Assembly (NCBI GenBank): GCA_024681175.1
Contig: JAILBI010000240.1
Coordinates: forward strand, 1 to 8,142
Reading direction: 5' to 3'
Length of the DNA stretch: 8,142 nt
From: Acholeplasmatales bacterium
GTDB taxonomy: Bacteria; Bacillota_I; Bacilli_A; Acholeplasmatales; Anaeroplasmataceae
Of this stretch, positions 1 to 7,944 are shown one piece after another (positions within the stretch are counted from its first letter, which is position 1; each line of letters begins with the position of its first letter). The notes under the pieces are model-generated. The model was given only the letters and a program-made list of their open reading frames with translations. It was not told the DNA's origin and searched no databases. A program made the translations under genes and the position numbers.

Positions 1-99
1 TATATATTTAATTACAATAATTGGAGATTACAAAAGAAATTGGGCACAACACCTAATCAATATAGGTATTATGCCCAAATTCCATCAAATCTTATTTAA
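1..99 (+). CDS. IS3-family transposase (OrfB / integrase-core), C-terminal fragment cut by the window edge
   Basis: Frame 1 of the plus strand is open from base 1 to a TAA at 97-99 and gives 32 residues. They include YNNWRLQKKLG followed by TPNQYR. This matches the conserved tail of IS3-type rve transposases, usually of the form YNN-x-R-x-Q-x-x-L-x-x-x-[ST]P-x-x-[YF]R, which follows the DDE catalytic core. The DDE core itself lies left of the window. The short tail after the motif (YYAQIPSNLI) is a normal ending. The gene converges on the minus-strand atp operon. IS481 and IS30 proteins have a related tail (YN-x-x-RPH-x-x-LG-x-x-TP), but the Y-N-N...Q...QYR form fits IS3 best. The element could be active or decayed; nothing in this fragment is broken. 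Confidence 0.75.
   Translation, partial: YIFNYNNWRLQKKLGTTPNQYRYYAQIPSNLI
36..82 (-). terminator. Long hairpin inside the transposase end; probable terminator for leftward atp transcription
   Basis: Positions 36-55 pair with 63-82 around a 7-base loop, with a core TTGGGCA (40-46) facing TGCCCAA (72-78). In minus-strand RNA 19 of 20 positions pair: 71/47 and 68/50 become G-U pairs and only 79/39 (U-U) fails. In plus-strand RNA the same two positions are C-A mismatches, so the fold favours the minus-strand transcript. The core stem is followed on the minus strand by ATTTCTTTTG (40 down to 31), a fair T-tract. It is the first terminator-like structure met by transcripts leaving the operon. No folding energy was computed. 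Confidence 0.55.
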
Positions 100-114
100 T
101 TATTTTTTAAATCC

Positions 115-141
115 ACTGTCTACTTGACAAGACTCAGTTCA
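115..141. repeat. Terminal inverted repeat (right end) of the IS3-type element
   Basis: Read on the minus strand from 141, the end starts TGAACTGAGTCTTGTC and continues AAGTAGACAGT. The start TGAACTG and the internal AGACA are typical of IS3/IS150-type ends in Bacillota. The outermost CA (140-141) matches the family's TG...CA termini. Bases 142-154 (AAAGTCGAGTTTT) would then be host sequence. The partner repeat lies outside the window, so the inner limit is approximate. Confidence 0.55.
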
Positions 142-156
142 AAAGTCGAGTTTTTT
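122..156 (+). terminator. Possible plus-strand terminator at the element/host junction
   Basis: ACTTGAC (122-128) can pair with GTCGAGT (145-151) with one G-U, and six T residues follow at 151-156. An alternative stem pairs 129-135 with 148-154. Either would end rightward transposase transcription before it runs antisense into the atp operon. The stem uses bases on both sides of the inferred element boundary, so it may be fortuitous, or the boundary may be slightly off. The stems are short and AT-rich. Confidence 0.35.
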
Positions 157-367
157 AATTAAATACTTCTATTATTTTTGTAATTGCAAAAGCAATAATA
201 AAGCCTAATATTAATGCTAACATTACTTGAAATGCTCTTATTTCCCAAATGTGTCCTTGTTTAAACAATTTTTCAACATTTGAGCCTAAGACTACATAAT
301 ATGAAAATATAAAGAATGTTATAAATAATATTATAAATAAAACTCCAGTAGTAGTTACTAAAAACAT
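155..367 (-). CDS. ywzB: DUF1146 (YwzB-type) small integral membrane protein
   Basis: A 70-residue protein with two hydrophobic segments (about 6-27 and 44-66) joined by a basic loop, VEKLFKQGHIWEIR (31-44). This layout and the KLFK...R loop match the DUF1146 family, whose members (for example Bacillus YwzB) are typically encoded directly after atpC in Bacillota. ATG at 367 follows the atpC stop by one base, and AGGAAG upstream serves as ribosome binding site, so the gene is translated as the last cistron of the atp operon. Its function is unknown; conserved linkage suggests a role near the membrane sector of the ATP synthase, but that is inference. The stop codon lies 13 bases from an insertion-sequence end, so the gene has narrowly escaped disruption. 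Family assignment rests on topology, loop motif and position. Confidence 0.8.
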   Translation of the reverse strand: MFLVTTTGVLFIILFITFFIFSYYVVLGSNVEKLFKQGHIWEIRAFQVMLALILGFIIAFAITKIIEVFN

Positions 368-368
368 A

Positions 369-790
369 TTATAGTCTTCCTGCCTTGGATTTCTTTATAT
401 TTTTAGATAAATCTTTTTCCATTTTAGTGAAAGAAGCTTCATCTTTTCTATTCTTTTCAAGTCTTTCTTTACGATATGCAAGTAAATGCTCTTTAGCAGA
501 TTCAGGACTTCTTCCTGCATGTGCTTCTTGGGCAAGAACTGTTACTACATTATCGTGATATTCAAGTACACCATATACAACTTCAATATAAAGCTCTTGT
601 TTATCTTTTACAAGCTTAATATATCCTTCTTCTAATACAGAGACTACAGGTATATGATCTTGCATGATTGCGTATTCACCATCATCCATATCATGGACAA
701 CAACATAATCAATTTCTTCATTATACATCTCTTGATGTTTGCCAGATAATCTTGATGCTGTATTATTGTGTGTTGATACTATTAATCTCA

Positions 791-791
<1 letters not shown>
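369..791 (-). CDS. atpC: F1Fo ATP synthase epsilon subunit
   Basis: A 140-residue central-stalk subunit that binds gamma and the c-ring and can inhibit ATP hydrolysis. Residues 1-88 form the expected beta-sandwich: EEIDYVVVHDMDDGEYAIMQDHIPVVSVL (in pieces from 25) matches the family pattern in which a 'DGE...GI...H.P.V' stretch precedes strands ending in NVVTVLAQEA (81-90). Residues 95-132 are a charged helical region. It is divergent: the usual V-S-G-G-F after the sandwich core reads VVYGV, and the I/L-D-x-x-R-A motif used for ATP binding in Bacillus epsilon is not recognisable. The start overlaps the atpD stop in TAATG, indicating translational coupling; no strong separate Shine-Dalgarno is seen. 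Assignment is firm from order and fold pattern. Confidence 0.93.
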
Positions 792-3074
<2,283 letters not shown>

Positions 3075-3083
3075 AAGGCCTCC

Positions 3084-4595
3084 TTAAATAAATGTCTTTT
3101 TAAAACTTAAAAGATAACTATTAATCTTATCTTCTTGAGGTAAGACTTTAGTTTCTCTTATTTCTTTTGCAAGCTCAATTCCTTTTTCATTTGATTTCAT
3201 AGATGAGAATAAATCATATTCAAATTTTTCAATTTTTTCAATTTCAATATCATCTAAATATCCATGAACTAATGCATATAATATTACAGCTTCCTCTTCC
3301 ATAGCTAAATGTCTATGAAGATCTTGCTTTAAGACTTCTTGTGTTCTTCTTCCACGTTCTAGTCTCTTCTTTGTAGCTTCATCCAAGTCTGAACCAAATT
3401 GTGAAAATGATTCAAGCTCATGATATGAAGCAAGATCAAGACGTAATGTACCTGATACTTTCTTAACTGCCTTAGTTTGTGCTGCACCACCTACACGTGA
3501 TACAGATAAACCAGCATTTACTGCAGGACGAATACCTCTATAGAAATAATCTGTTTGAAGATAAATCTGTCCATCAGTAATTGAAATAACATTTGTTGGG
3601 ATATATGCTGAAATATCACCAGCCTGTGTTTCAATGATAGGTAAGGCTGTAATACTTCCACCACCTAATCTTTCATTTAATTTTGCAGCACGCTCTAATA
3701 ATCTTGAATGTAGATAGAATACATCGCCTGGATATGCTTCTCTTCCTGGTGGTCTATGTAATAATAATGATATTTCACGATATGCAACAGCATGCTTAGA
3801 TAAATCATCATAAATAATTAAAACATCTTTGCCTTGAAGCATAAAATATTCTGCCATTGATACACCAGAATATGGAGCTAAATATAAAAGCGGTGCAGCA
3901 TTAGATGCTGATGCTGAAACAATAATAGAATATGACATAGAATCATTTTCTTTTAATGTTTCATATACACTTAATACTGTAGATTCCTTTTGACCTATTG
4001 CAACATAAATACAAATTACATCTTTTCCTTTTTGATTTAATATTGTATCAATTGCAATTGCAGTTTTACCTGTTTGTCTATCACCAATAATAAGCTCACG
4101 TTGACCTTTTCCAATTGGAATTAATGAATCAATAACCTTAATACCAGTTTGTAATGGTTCACATACAGGAGCACGATCCATAACGCCTGTTGCTTTTACT
4201 TCAATAGGACGATAATCTTTAGCTTTAATTGCTCCAAGACCATCAAGTGGTTGACCTAATGGATTAACAACTCTACCTAAGAATTCTTCACCAACTGGAA
4301 CTTCCAAAATACGACCTGTACATTTAACAGTATCGCCTTCCTTAATTCCAGCTGTTTCACCTAATAAGATTGCACCTACTGCATTTTCTTCTAGGTTTTG
4401 AACCATACCATAAACGCCGCTAGGGAATTCTAATAATTCACTAGACATCGCCTTATCAAGTCCATGAATGATTGCAATACCATCACCAACCTCAACAACA
4501 CGACCGACGTTTTCAGTAGTTACTTCATCCTTATAATTTTTAATCTGGTCTTTAATAAGACTAGATATTTCTGATAGATTGATATTATTTGCCAT
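3084..4595 (-). CDS. atpA: F1Fo ATP synthase alpha subunit (regulatory/non-catalytic)
   Basis: A complete 503-residue alpha subunit, which forms the F1 hexamer with beta. The N-terminal helix that contacts delta is at 1-25, followed by the crown ([16 protein letters not shown], 31-46). The Walker A loop GDRQTGKT is at 171-178 within [20 protein letters not shown]. The Walker B region VLIIYDD is at 258-264. The arginine that reaches into the catalytic site is R367 in [34 protein letters not shown] (382-405) is the family signature. The carboxyl region is ordinary. ATG at 4595 has AAGGAGG just upstream, beginning at the last base of the atpH stop codon. Nothing is missing. Confidence 0.98.
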   Translation of the reverse strand: MANNINLSEISSLIKDQIKNYKDEVTTENVGRVVEVGDGIAIIHGLDKAMSSELLEFPSGVYGMVQNLEENAVGAILLGETAGIKEGDTVKCTGRILEVPVGEEFLGRVVNPLGQPLDGLGAIKAKDYRPIEVKATGVMDRAPVCEPLQTGIKVIDSLIPIGKGQRELIIGDRQTGKTAIAIDTILNQKGKDVICIYVAIGQKESTVLSVYETLKENDSMSYSIIVSASASNAAPLLYLAPYSGVSMAEYFMLQGKDVLIIYDDLSKHAVAYREISLLLHRPPGREAYPGDVFYLHSRLLERAAKLNERLGGGSITALPIIETQAGDISAYIPTNVISITDGQIYLQTDYFYRGIRPAVNAGLSVSRVGGAAQTKAVKKVSGTLRLDLASYHELESFSQFGSDLDEATKKRLERGRRTQEVLKQDLHRHLAMEEEAVILYALVHGYLDDIEIEKIEKFEYDLFSSMKSNEKGIELAKEIRETKVLPQEDKINSYLLSFKKTFI

Positions 4596-4605
4596 AATAC
4601 CTCCT

Positions 4606-5124
4606 TTAAATTGATTCTTTTAGCTTAGATAAATAATTTCTAAGACTTAAATCAATTGATTCATCATTAACAATAATCTTGATGCCTCCTATAATATTAG
4701 GATCAATTTCATTTTCAATTTTTAAATTGGCACCAGGATATTTTTTTTCTAAATCTTTTCTAATTATATCTTCTTGCTTTTTAGTAAGCTTCTCCATTGA
4801 TGTTACATAAACAAAAACAACATTTTTATTTTCATGATAAAGCTTTTCAAATTCATCCTTTATTTCTTCAATAAGATTAAATCTTTGATTTTTAATAAGA
4901 ACAAAAAGAAAATGTAAAAAATCTTCATCAATTTCTTTGAAAACATTATTTAAAAGATTGTTTTTTTCATCATCTGAAATAAATGGAGAATTTAATATTT
5001 TTTTAAAATCTTCATTTTTATCTAATGTTTTTAAAACCATTTTTAAAAGTTCTAAATACTTATCTTCTTTTTTATTTTCTAAAGCAATTTCAAAAATGGC
5101 TTTCGCATATTCCTTCGAAACCAT
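4606..5124 (-). CDS. atpH: F1Fo ATP synthase delta subunit (peripheral stalk)
   Basis: A 172-residue delta (OSCP-type) subunit that ties the b-subunit stalk to the top of alpha3beta3. The N-terminal helical domain starts with [11 protein letters not shown] (6-16) and includes [14 protein letters not shown] (45-58) and [11 protein letters not shown] (72-82), all typical. The C-terminal part has the conserved turn PNIIGGIKI (142-150) followed by a strand and a helix ending LRNYLSKL. It is lysine-rich and diverged, as delta usually is. The start overlaps the atpF stop in TAATG, with AAGGAG inside the end of atpF. Order between b and alpha confirms the call. Confidence 0.95.
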   Translation of the reverse strand: MVSKEYAKAIFEIALENKKEDKYLELLKMVLKTLDKNEDFKKILNSPFISDDEKNNLLNNVFKEIDEDFLHFLFVLIKNQRFNLIEEIKDEFEKLYHENKNVVFVYVTSMEKLTKKQEDIIRKDLEKKYPGANLKIENEIDPNIIGGIKIIVNDESIDLSLRNYLSKLKESI

Positions 5125-5684
5125 TATTCTGCTCCTTTTAAGATATCTTCAACTACATCAAAATATTTATCTTGATTAATTTCTCTTCCAACTATCTTTT
5201 CGGCAGCATCAAAGGCAATATTTACTATTTCCTTTTTAATATCATCAGCCATATTTTTCTTTTCAAGCTCAAGTTCATCCTGAAGATTCTTTCTTCTTAA
5301 TTCTGCTTCCTTCTTGGCAGCTTCAATAATATTTGAAGCCTTTAAGCCTGCTTCCTTTTCAGCACTTGATAACATCTCTTTAATTTGCTGTCTTGCTCTA
5401 TCAAGCTCAACACGCATCTCTTGTTCTGCTTTAATTGCATTTTCTTTAGCATTTTTAGCATCATCAAGTTCTTTATCAATTGCTTTTTTTCTATCTTCTA
5501 ATATTTTAGTAATAGGCTTCCAAAATAAAAATCTAATCGCTAGGAATAATATAATTGTTGCTGCTAATTGAATAATTACATCAACACCATATTTCCACTC
5601 AAACTTAAAATTACCTAAAGGGCCGAGATTTGATTTAATTGTTTCTGATATTTCAATTAAAGCATCGCCTAAACTCAAAAACAT
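5124..5684 (-). CDS. atpF: F1Fo ATP synthase b subunit (peripheral stalk)
   Basis: A 186-residue stator stalk protein. One membrane helix spans about 33-54 (VDVIIQLAATIILFLAIRFLF in pieces), followed by the family junction FWKPI (54-58) and the basic LEDRKKAID (62-70). From 62 to about 165 it is a highly charged, Ala/Glu/Lys-rich coiled coil that dimerises and binds delta. About 30 residues precede the membrane helix, longer than in E. coli b (which starts almost directly with the helix) but common in Bacillota. The upstream site is weak (AAAGAAAGTGG, no clean GGAGG), which contrasts with atpE and fits the lower copy number of b; that link is inference. ATG at 5684 is the only reasonable start. 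Confidence 0.96.
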   Translation of the reverse strand: MFLSLGDALIEISETIKSNLGPLGNFKFEWKYGVDVIIQLAATIILFLAIRFLFWKPITKILEDRKKAIDKELDDAKNAKENAIKAEQEMRVELDRARQQIKEMLSSAEKEAGLKASNIIEAAKKEAELRRKNLQDELELEKKNMADDIKKEIVNIAFDAAEKIVGREINQDKYFDVVEDILKGAE

Positions 5685-5709
5685 ATTTTATGCCCACTTT
5701 CTTTTATTA

Positions 5710-5991
5710 TTAAATAACTAACATTATTGCGATTAAAAGACCATAAAGACCAGTTGTTTCTGCAACGGCTTGACCGATAAGCATTGAAGTTGAAATCTTA
5801 CCAGCAATTTCAGGTTGACGTGCCATAGCGTCCATAGCATGTGCTGCAACGTTACCTTCTCCGATACCAGAGCCTACACCTGTAAATACGGCGATACCAG
5901 CACCGATACCCTTTAAACCACTACCAATTGAGTTAGGGTTTACTTCTTCTAAAAAAATTAAAACATTAGTTAAAATCATCATGAAATCCAT
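5710..5991 (-). CDS. atpE: F1Fo ATP synthase c subunit, sodium-type with two carboxylates
   Basis: A 93-residue rotor-ring proteolipid of two helices. Helix 1 (about 22-48) carries the packing glycines GIGAGIAVFTGVGSGIGEG; the polar loop ARQP is at 57-60; helix 2 (about 66-91) has QAVAETTGLYG. Aligning by motif with the Ilyobacter/Propionigenium c subunit gives a constant offset of 13: E45 = position 32, V76 = 63, E78 = 65, T79 = 66, Y83 = 70. E78 is the essential ion-binding carboxylate, T79/V76/Y83 complete the Na+ site, and E45 replaces the usual Gln as in the two-carboxylate rotors known from Fusobacterium. S41 stands where Propionigenium-type proteins have Pro28. The first 13 residues are an N-terminal extension. 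AAAGGAGA overlaps the atpB stop, nine bases before the ATG, a strong site fitting a multi-copy subunit. Confidence 0.97.
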   Translation of the reverse strand: MDFMMILTNVLIFLEEVNPNSIGSGLKGIGAGIAVFTGVGSGIGEGNVAAHAMDAMARQPEIAGKISTSMLIGQAVAETTGLYGLLIAIMLVI

Positions 5992-6006
5992 ATTATAAAT
6001 TCTCCT

Positions 6007-6693
6007 TTATTCACTATATATTTTTTCTTCATCTTTGACTTTATTTGATGTGAAGACCATCGACAACATTAAGAATACAGTTACCTGTATGACACCAGAA
6101 AATAAATCAAATATCAAATTGATAAATGGCATAACCACTATCATTACATTATTCATTGGCCAATCTAAGATATTCTTTATTAAGATTGATATTGCAGTAC
6201 CAGATGTAATATTACCAAACAATCTTAATGCTAAAGATATTGGAAGTGATAACTCTGATATGATATTCATTGGTAATAATATTGGGAAAGGATCTAAAAA
6301 TCCTTTTAAATACGCCTTCATACCAAGAGAACGCATTCCCGTTAATTGAATCATTACAAATGTTGTTAATGCAAGTGTTGCAGTAACAATTAAATATCCT
6401 GTTGGGTTATCAAGTAAGAATACAGCTGAGATATTTGAAAAGAAAATAAAAATTGTTATCGTTAAAAACCATGGTGCATATGATTTCCAACGTTTACCGA
6501 TATTTGTTCTTGTGAGCGAATTGATTAAATCAACTATCCACAAAAATGGAACAAGCCATTTTGGAGTTTCTTTTGAATAATCAACCTTCTTTATTATGAA
6601 ATAAAGAATAATAAACAAAATCAATAAAACACCTGTAATCACCAATACAGAAAACATTGGTGATGGAGCTTTCAAGGTGTATAAGAAATTCAT
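6007..6693 (-). CDS. atpB: F1Fo ATP synthase a subunit (ion channel)
   Basis: A 228-residue membrane stator subunit forming the half-channels against the c-ring. Hydrophobic segments lie at about 14-34, 74-94, 99-118, 134-176 and 183-214. The essential arginine is R157 in SLALRLFGN (153-161), and the conserved glutamine is Q203 in GVIQVTVF. Two polar positions differ from E. coli: the Glu219 position reads Thr (T166 in ITSGT) and the His245 position reads Asp (D196 in FDLF), so the acidic group sits on the other helix. The start overlaps the atpI stop in ATGA. GGGAGAAGGTGAG upstream provides the ribosome binding site. The protein is short for the family but complete at both ends. Confidence 0.96.
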   Translation of the reverse strand: MNFLYTLKAPSPMFSVLVITGVLLILFIILYFIIKKVDYSKETPKWLVPFLWIVDLINSLTRTNIGKRWKSYAPWFLTITIFIFFSNISAVFLLDNPTGYLIVTATLALTTFVMIQLTGMRSLGMKAYLKGFLDPFPILLPMNIISELSLPISLALRLFGNITSGTAISILIKNILDWPMNNVMIVVMPFINLIFDLFSGVIQVTVFLMLSMVFTSNKVKDEEKIYSE

Positions 6694-7133
6694 TCAGTCT
6701 CACCTTCTCCCTTTTTTAAAAATATTATACATATTGTTAAAAATACAATCTTTAATGTCATATATCCACCAAGGGCAGTTAATAATCTAACTAAAAGAAC
6801 TATTCTTTTAGCATCCTTACTAATATATCCCATTGTGAAAAATACAGCACCAAATGCAAGCATTCTTAACAAAAACCATAATATTGCAGACTTCCTAGGA
6901 TTAAAAGTTTTATGCTCAGGATCAAGCTTGTTAAATCTTTTTAATCTTGCGTTTTCTTTAACCATCATACCATGGAGCATTAAACCTAACAAAGAACCTA
7001 TTAAATAAAATTTCCATAATTCATAATCCTTAGGTGTTAAGAAAACCAATAGAAGTGTAACAATAATTACTATAAATAATGTTATTGGGACAACCATAAC
7101 ATTTATTTTAAAATCCTCACTTACTTTCTTCAT
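6690..7133 (-). CDS. atpI: ATP synthase protein I (AtpI family)
   Basis: A 147-residue hydrophobic protein with four predicted membrane helices (about 11-32, 39-57, 83-104 and 112-139) and a basic loop between the second and third (ENARLKRFNKL, 60-70). Helix number, size and position directly before atpB match the ATP-synt_I family. In other bacteria AtpI is not part of the finished enzyme; it helps assemble or stabilise the c-ring, and in Acetobacterium woodii it matters for the sodium c-ring. ATG at 7133 gives a 17-base overlap with atpZ in another frame, with GAGGAA upstream. The sequence is poorly conserved as usual, so the call relies on topology and context. Confidence 0.85.
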   Translation of the reverse strand: MKKVSEDFKINVMVVPITLFIVIIVTLLLVFLTPKDYELWKFYLIGSLLGLMLHGMMVKENARLKRFNKLDPEHKTFNPRKSAILWFLLRMLAFGAVFFTMGYISKDAKRIVLLVRLLTALGGYMTLKIVFLTICIIFLKKGEGETE

Positions 7134-7353
7134 GTTTTTTCCTCTTCTCTTCTTGCTTAATTAATTCTAAAAGACAAACTATAAATGAAGAAAGTCCGAT
7201 AAACATTCCTATTACAGCTAACAAAGGTGGCCAAAAAGAATCTTTATCTATTTTCCACCCAATTAAAAAACCAATGACAGTAAAAACAACTAAAGAAAAG
7301 ATGCCTTCTGTTCCGAGTGTATAAACTTTCGCAAAATGTTCCATCTTTTTCAT
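7117..7353 (-). CDS. atpZ: AtpZ-type ATP synthase associated small membrane protein
   Basis: A 78-residue protein with two membrane helices (about 16-34 and 42-65) and a lysine/glutamate-rich tail. The pattern TEGIFSLVVFTVIGFLIGWKID followed by an acidic turn and a second helix ending LLELIK matches the AtpZ / F1Fo 'gene 1' family (ATPase_gene1), which has G-x-x-IG-x-x-x-D at the end of helix 1. In alkaliphilic Bacillus, AtpZ and AtpI act together in ATP synthase assembly and perhaps magnesium or calcium supply. ATG at 7353 follows the rpiB stop by 11 bases with GGTGAG as ribosome binding site. An ATG nearer the stop (7364) gives only a four-codon frame and is not the start. Confidence 0.82.
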   Translation of the reverse strand: MKKMEHFAKVYTLGTEGIFSLVVFTVIGFLIGWKIDKDSFWPPLLAVIGMFIGLSSFIVCLLELIKQEEKRKKHEESK

Positions 7354-7364
7354 TGTCTCACCAT

Positions 7365-7811
7365 CTACTCTTTATTTTCGTAATCAGTAATCTTATTAAT
7401 TCTTCTTTCATGTCTTGGAGAACCAGAAAATTCAGTTTCTAGCCAAACATCAACAATGTCATTAGCAAATGCTTTGCCTCTATATCTTGCAGCTAATGCT
7501 AACACATTAGTATCATTATGTTCTCTTGTTAATTTAGCAGCATCAGTATTTTCAACTAACGCGCATCTAATACCTTTTACCTTATTTGCAATAATTGACA
7601 TACCAATACCAGTGAAGCAAATAACTATACCACGTTCGGCTTTACCCTGTTGAACATCTTTAGCTACTTTATAACCAAAATCTGTATAATCACAGCTTTC
7701 TTTAGTATATGTTCCTTCATCAATTACTTCGTGACCTTTTTCTTTTAAATGAGCAATAATGCTATCTTTTAATTCTAATGCAGAATGATCACAACCAATT
7801 GCAATTTTCAT
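7365..7811 (-). CDS. rpiB: Ribose-5-phosphate isomerase B
   Basis: A 148-residue RpiB/LacAB-family sugar-phosphate isomerase, cytosolic, interconverting ribose 5-phosphate and ribulose 5-phosphate in the pentose phosphate pathway. The N-terminal GCDHSALELK (6-15) supplies D8 and H9. The catalytic cysteine is C65 in ICFTGIGMSIIANK (64-77), and H98 lies in REHNDTNVLALAAR (96-109). The C-terminal SPRHERRINKI (131-141) binds phosphate. One oddity is Phe66 directly after the catalytic Cys, where Gly or Ser is usual (CGTGIG). LacA/LacB are alternatives in the same family, but the single gene and its place ahead of the atp genes, common in Bacillota, favour RpiB. It is the first gene of the operon, 11 bases from atpZ with no promoter or terminator between them. 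Confidence 0.93.
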   Translation of the reverse strand: MKIAIGCDHSALELKDSIIAHLKEKGHEVIDEGTYTKESCDYTDFGYKVAKDVQQGKAERGIVICFTGIGMSIIANKVKGIRCALVENTDAAKLTREHNDTNVLALAARYRGKAFANDIVDVWLETEFSGSPRHERRINKITDYENKE

Positions 7812-7816
7812 ACAAT

Positions 7817-7822
7817 ACCTCC
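7817..7822 (-). promoter_or_regulatory. Ribosome binding site of rpiB
   Basis: GGAGGT lies five bases upstream of the rpiB ATG (7811-7809). It confirms this start and lies about 15 bases downstream of the expected transcription start. Confidence 0.85.
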
Positions 7823-7842
7823 ATACGAAAAACTCTCTTTAA

Positions 7843-7851
7843 ATTATAACA
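7843..7851 (-). promoter_or_regulatory. Extended -10 promoter of the rpiB-atp operon
   Basis: The minus strand reads TGTTATAAT (7851 to 7843), a perfect TATAAT preceded by TG at the extended -10 position. No good -35 hexamer is found 16-19 bases upstream; the region is T-rich (ATTTAT/AATTTA), so the extended -10 would carry recognition. Initiation is expected near 7836, leaving a leader of about 25 bases with no room for a riboswitch. It is the only promoter-like site seen ahead of the operon. Confidence 0.75.
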
Positions 7852-7884
7852 TAAAAAGTAATAAAATAAATTAAAATGCATAAT

Positions 7885-7933
7885 AAAAAAATAAAAAATA
7901 ATGATGCATATTTTTATTTATGCATCATTATTT
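7885..7933 (-). terminator. Intrinsic terminator of the gene upstream of rpiB
   Basis: A perfect 15-base stem pairs 7896-7910 (AAATAATGATGCATA) with 7919-7933 around an 8-base loop. On the minus strand it is followed by TTTATTTTTTT (7895 to 7885). It begins 12 bases past the stop codon of the partial gene at the right edge. The plus-strand side lacks a comparable T run, so it acts mainly leftward and insulates the rpiB promoter. Confidence 0.82.
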
Positions 7934-7944
7934 ATACATATCAT

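Larger units (their letters stand above)
1..141 (+). mobile_element. 3' end of an IS3-type insertion sequence (continues beyond the left edge)
   Basis: This segment holds the C-terminal end of a transposase frame (stop at 97-99) and then about 40 noncoding bases ending in ...CAGTTCA at 141. Read inward on the minus strand, the terminus begins TGAACTGAG and contains GTAGACAGT, which resembles the terminal inverted repeats of IS3-family (IS150-like) elements that start TGAACTG and carry AGACA about 20 bases in. The family's terminal TG...CA dinucleotides fit an end at 140-141. The boundary lies 13 bases past the stop codon of the last atp-operon gene. Only one end is visible, so completeness, target duplication and subgroup cannot be judged. 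The IR match is from memory, not an alignment. Confidence 0.68.

Noticed and set aside
131..151. tRNA-like T-loop (GTTCAAA flanked by short complements)
   Set aside because: No acceptor, D or anticodon arms can be drawn around it; the sequence is better explained by the insertion-sequence terminus.
4937..5571. Plus-strand open frames opposite atpH and atpF
   Set aside because: Ser/Phe/Leu-rich translations are the expected antisense of Lys/Glu/Asp-rich coiled-coil genes; no upstream signals.
5685..5709. Regulatory hairpin or processing site between atpE and atpF
   Set aside because: The 25-base gap is nearly all A and T with no convincing stem.
6035..6349. 104-codon plus-strand open frame opposite atpB
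   Set aside because: It is fully antisense to the well-supported subunit a gene, and no promoter or ribosome binding site accompanies it.
6690..7119. Recoding of TGA as tryptophan (Mollicutes code)
   Set aside because: TGA ends atpI and atpZ at family-appropriate lengths and directly at overlapping starts, and Trp residues in these genes use TGG.
7456..7653. Plus-strand open frame opposite rpiB
   Set aside because: It is antisense to rpiB, whose active-site motifs are clear; the product resembles no family I know.
7812..7842. Riboswitch or attenuator ahead of rpiB
   Set aside because: The leader from the predicted start to the ATG is only about 25 bases, too short for one.
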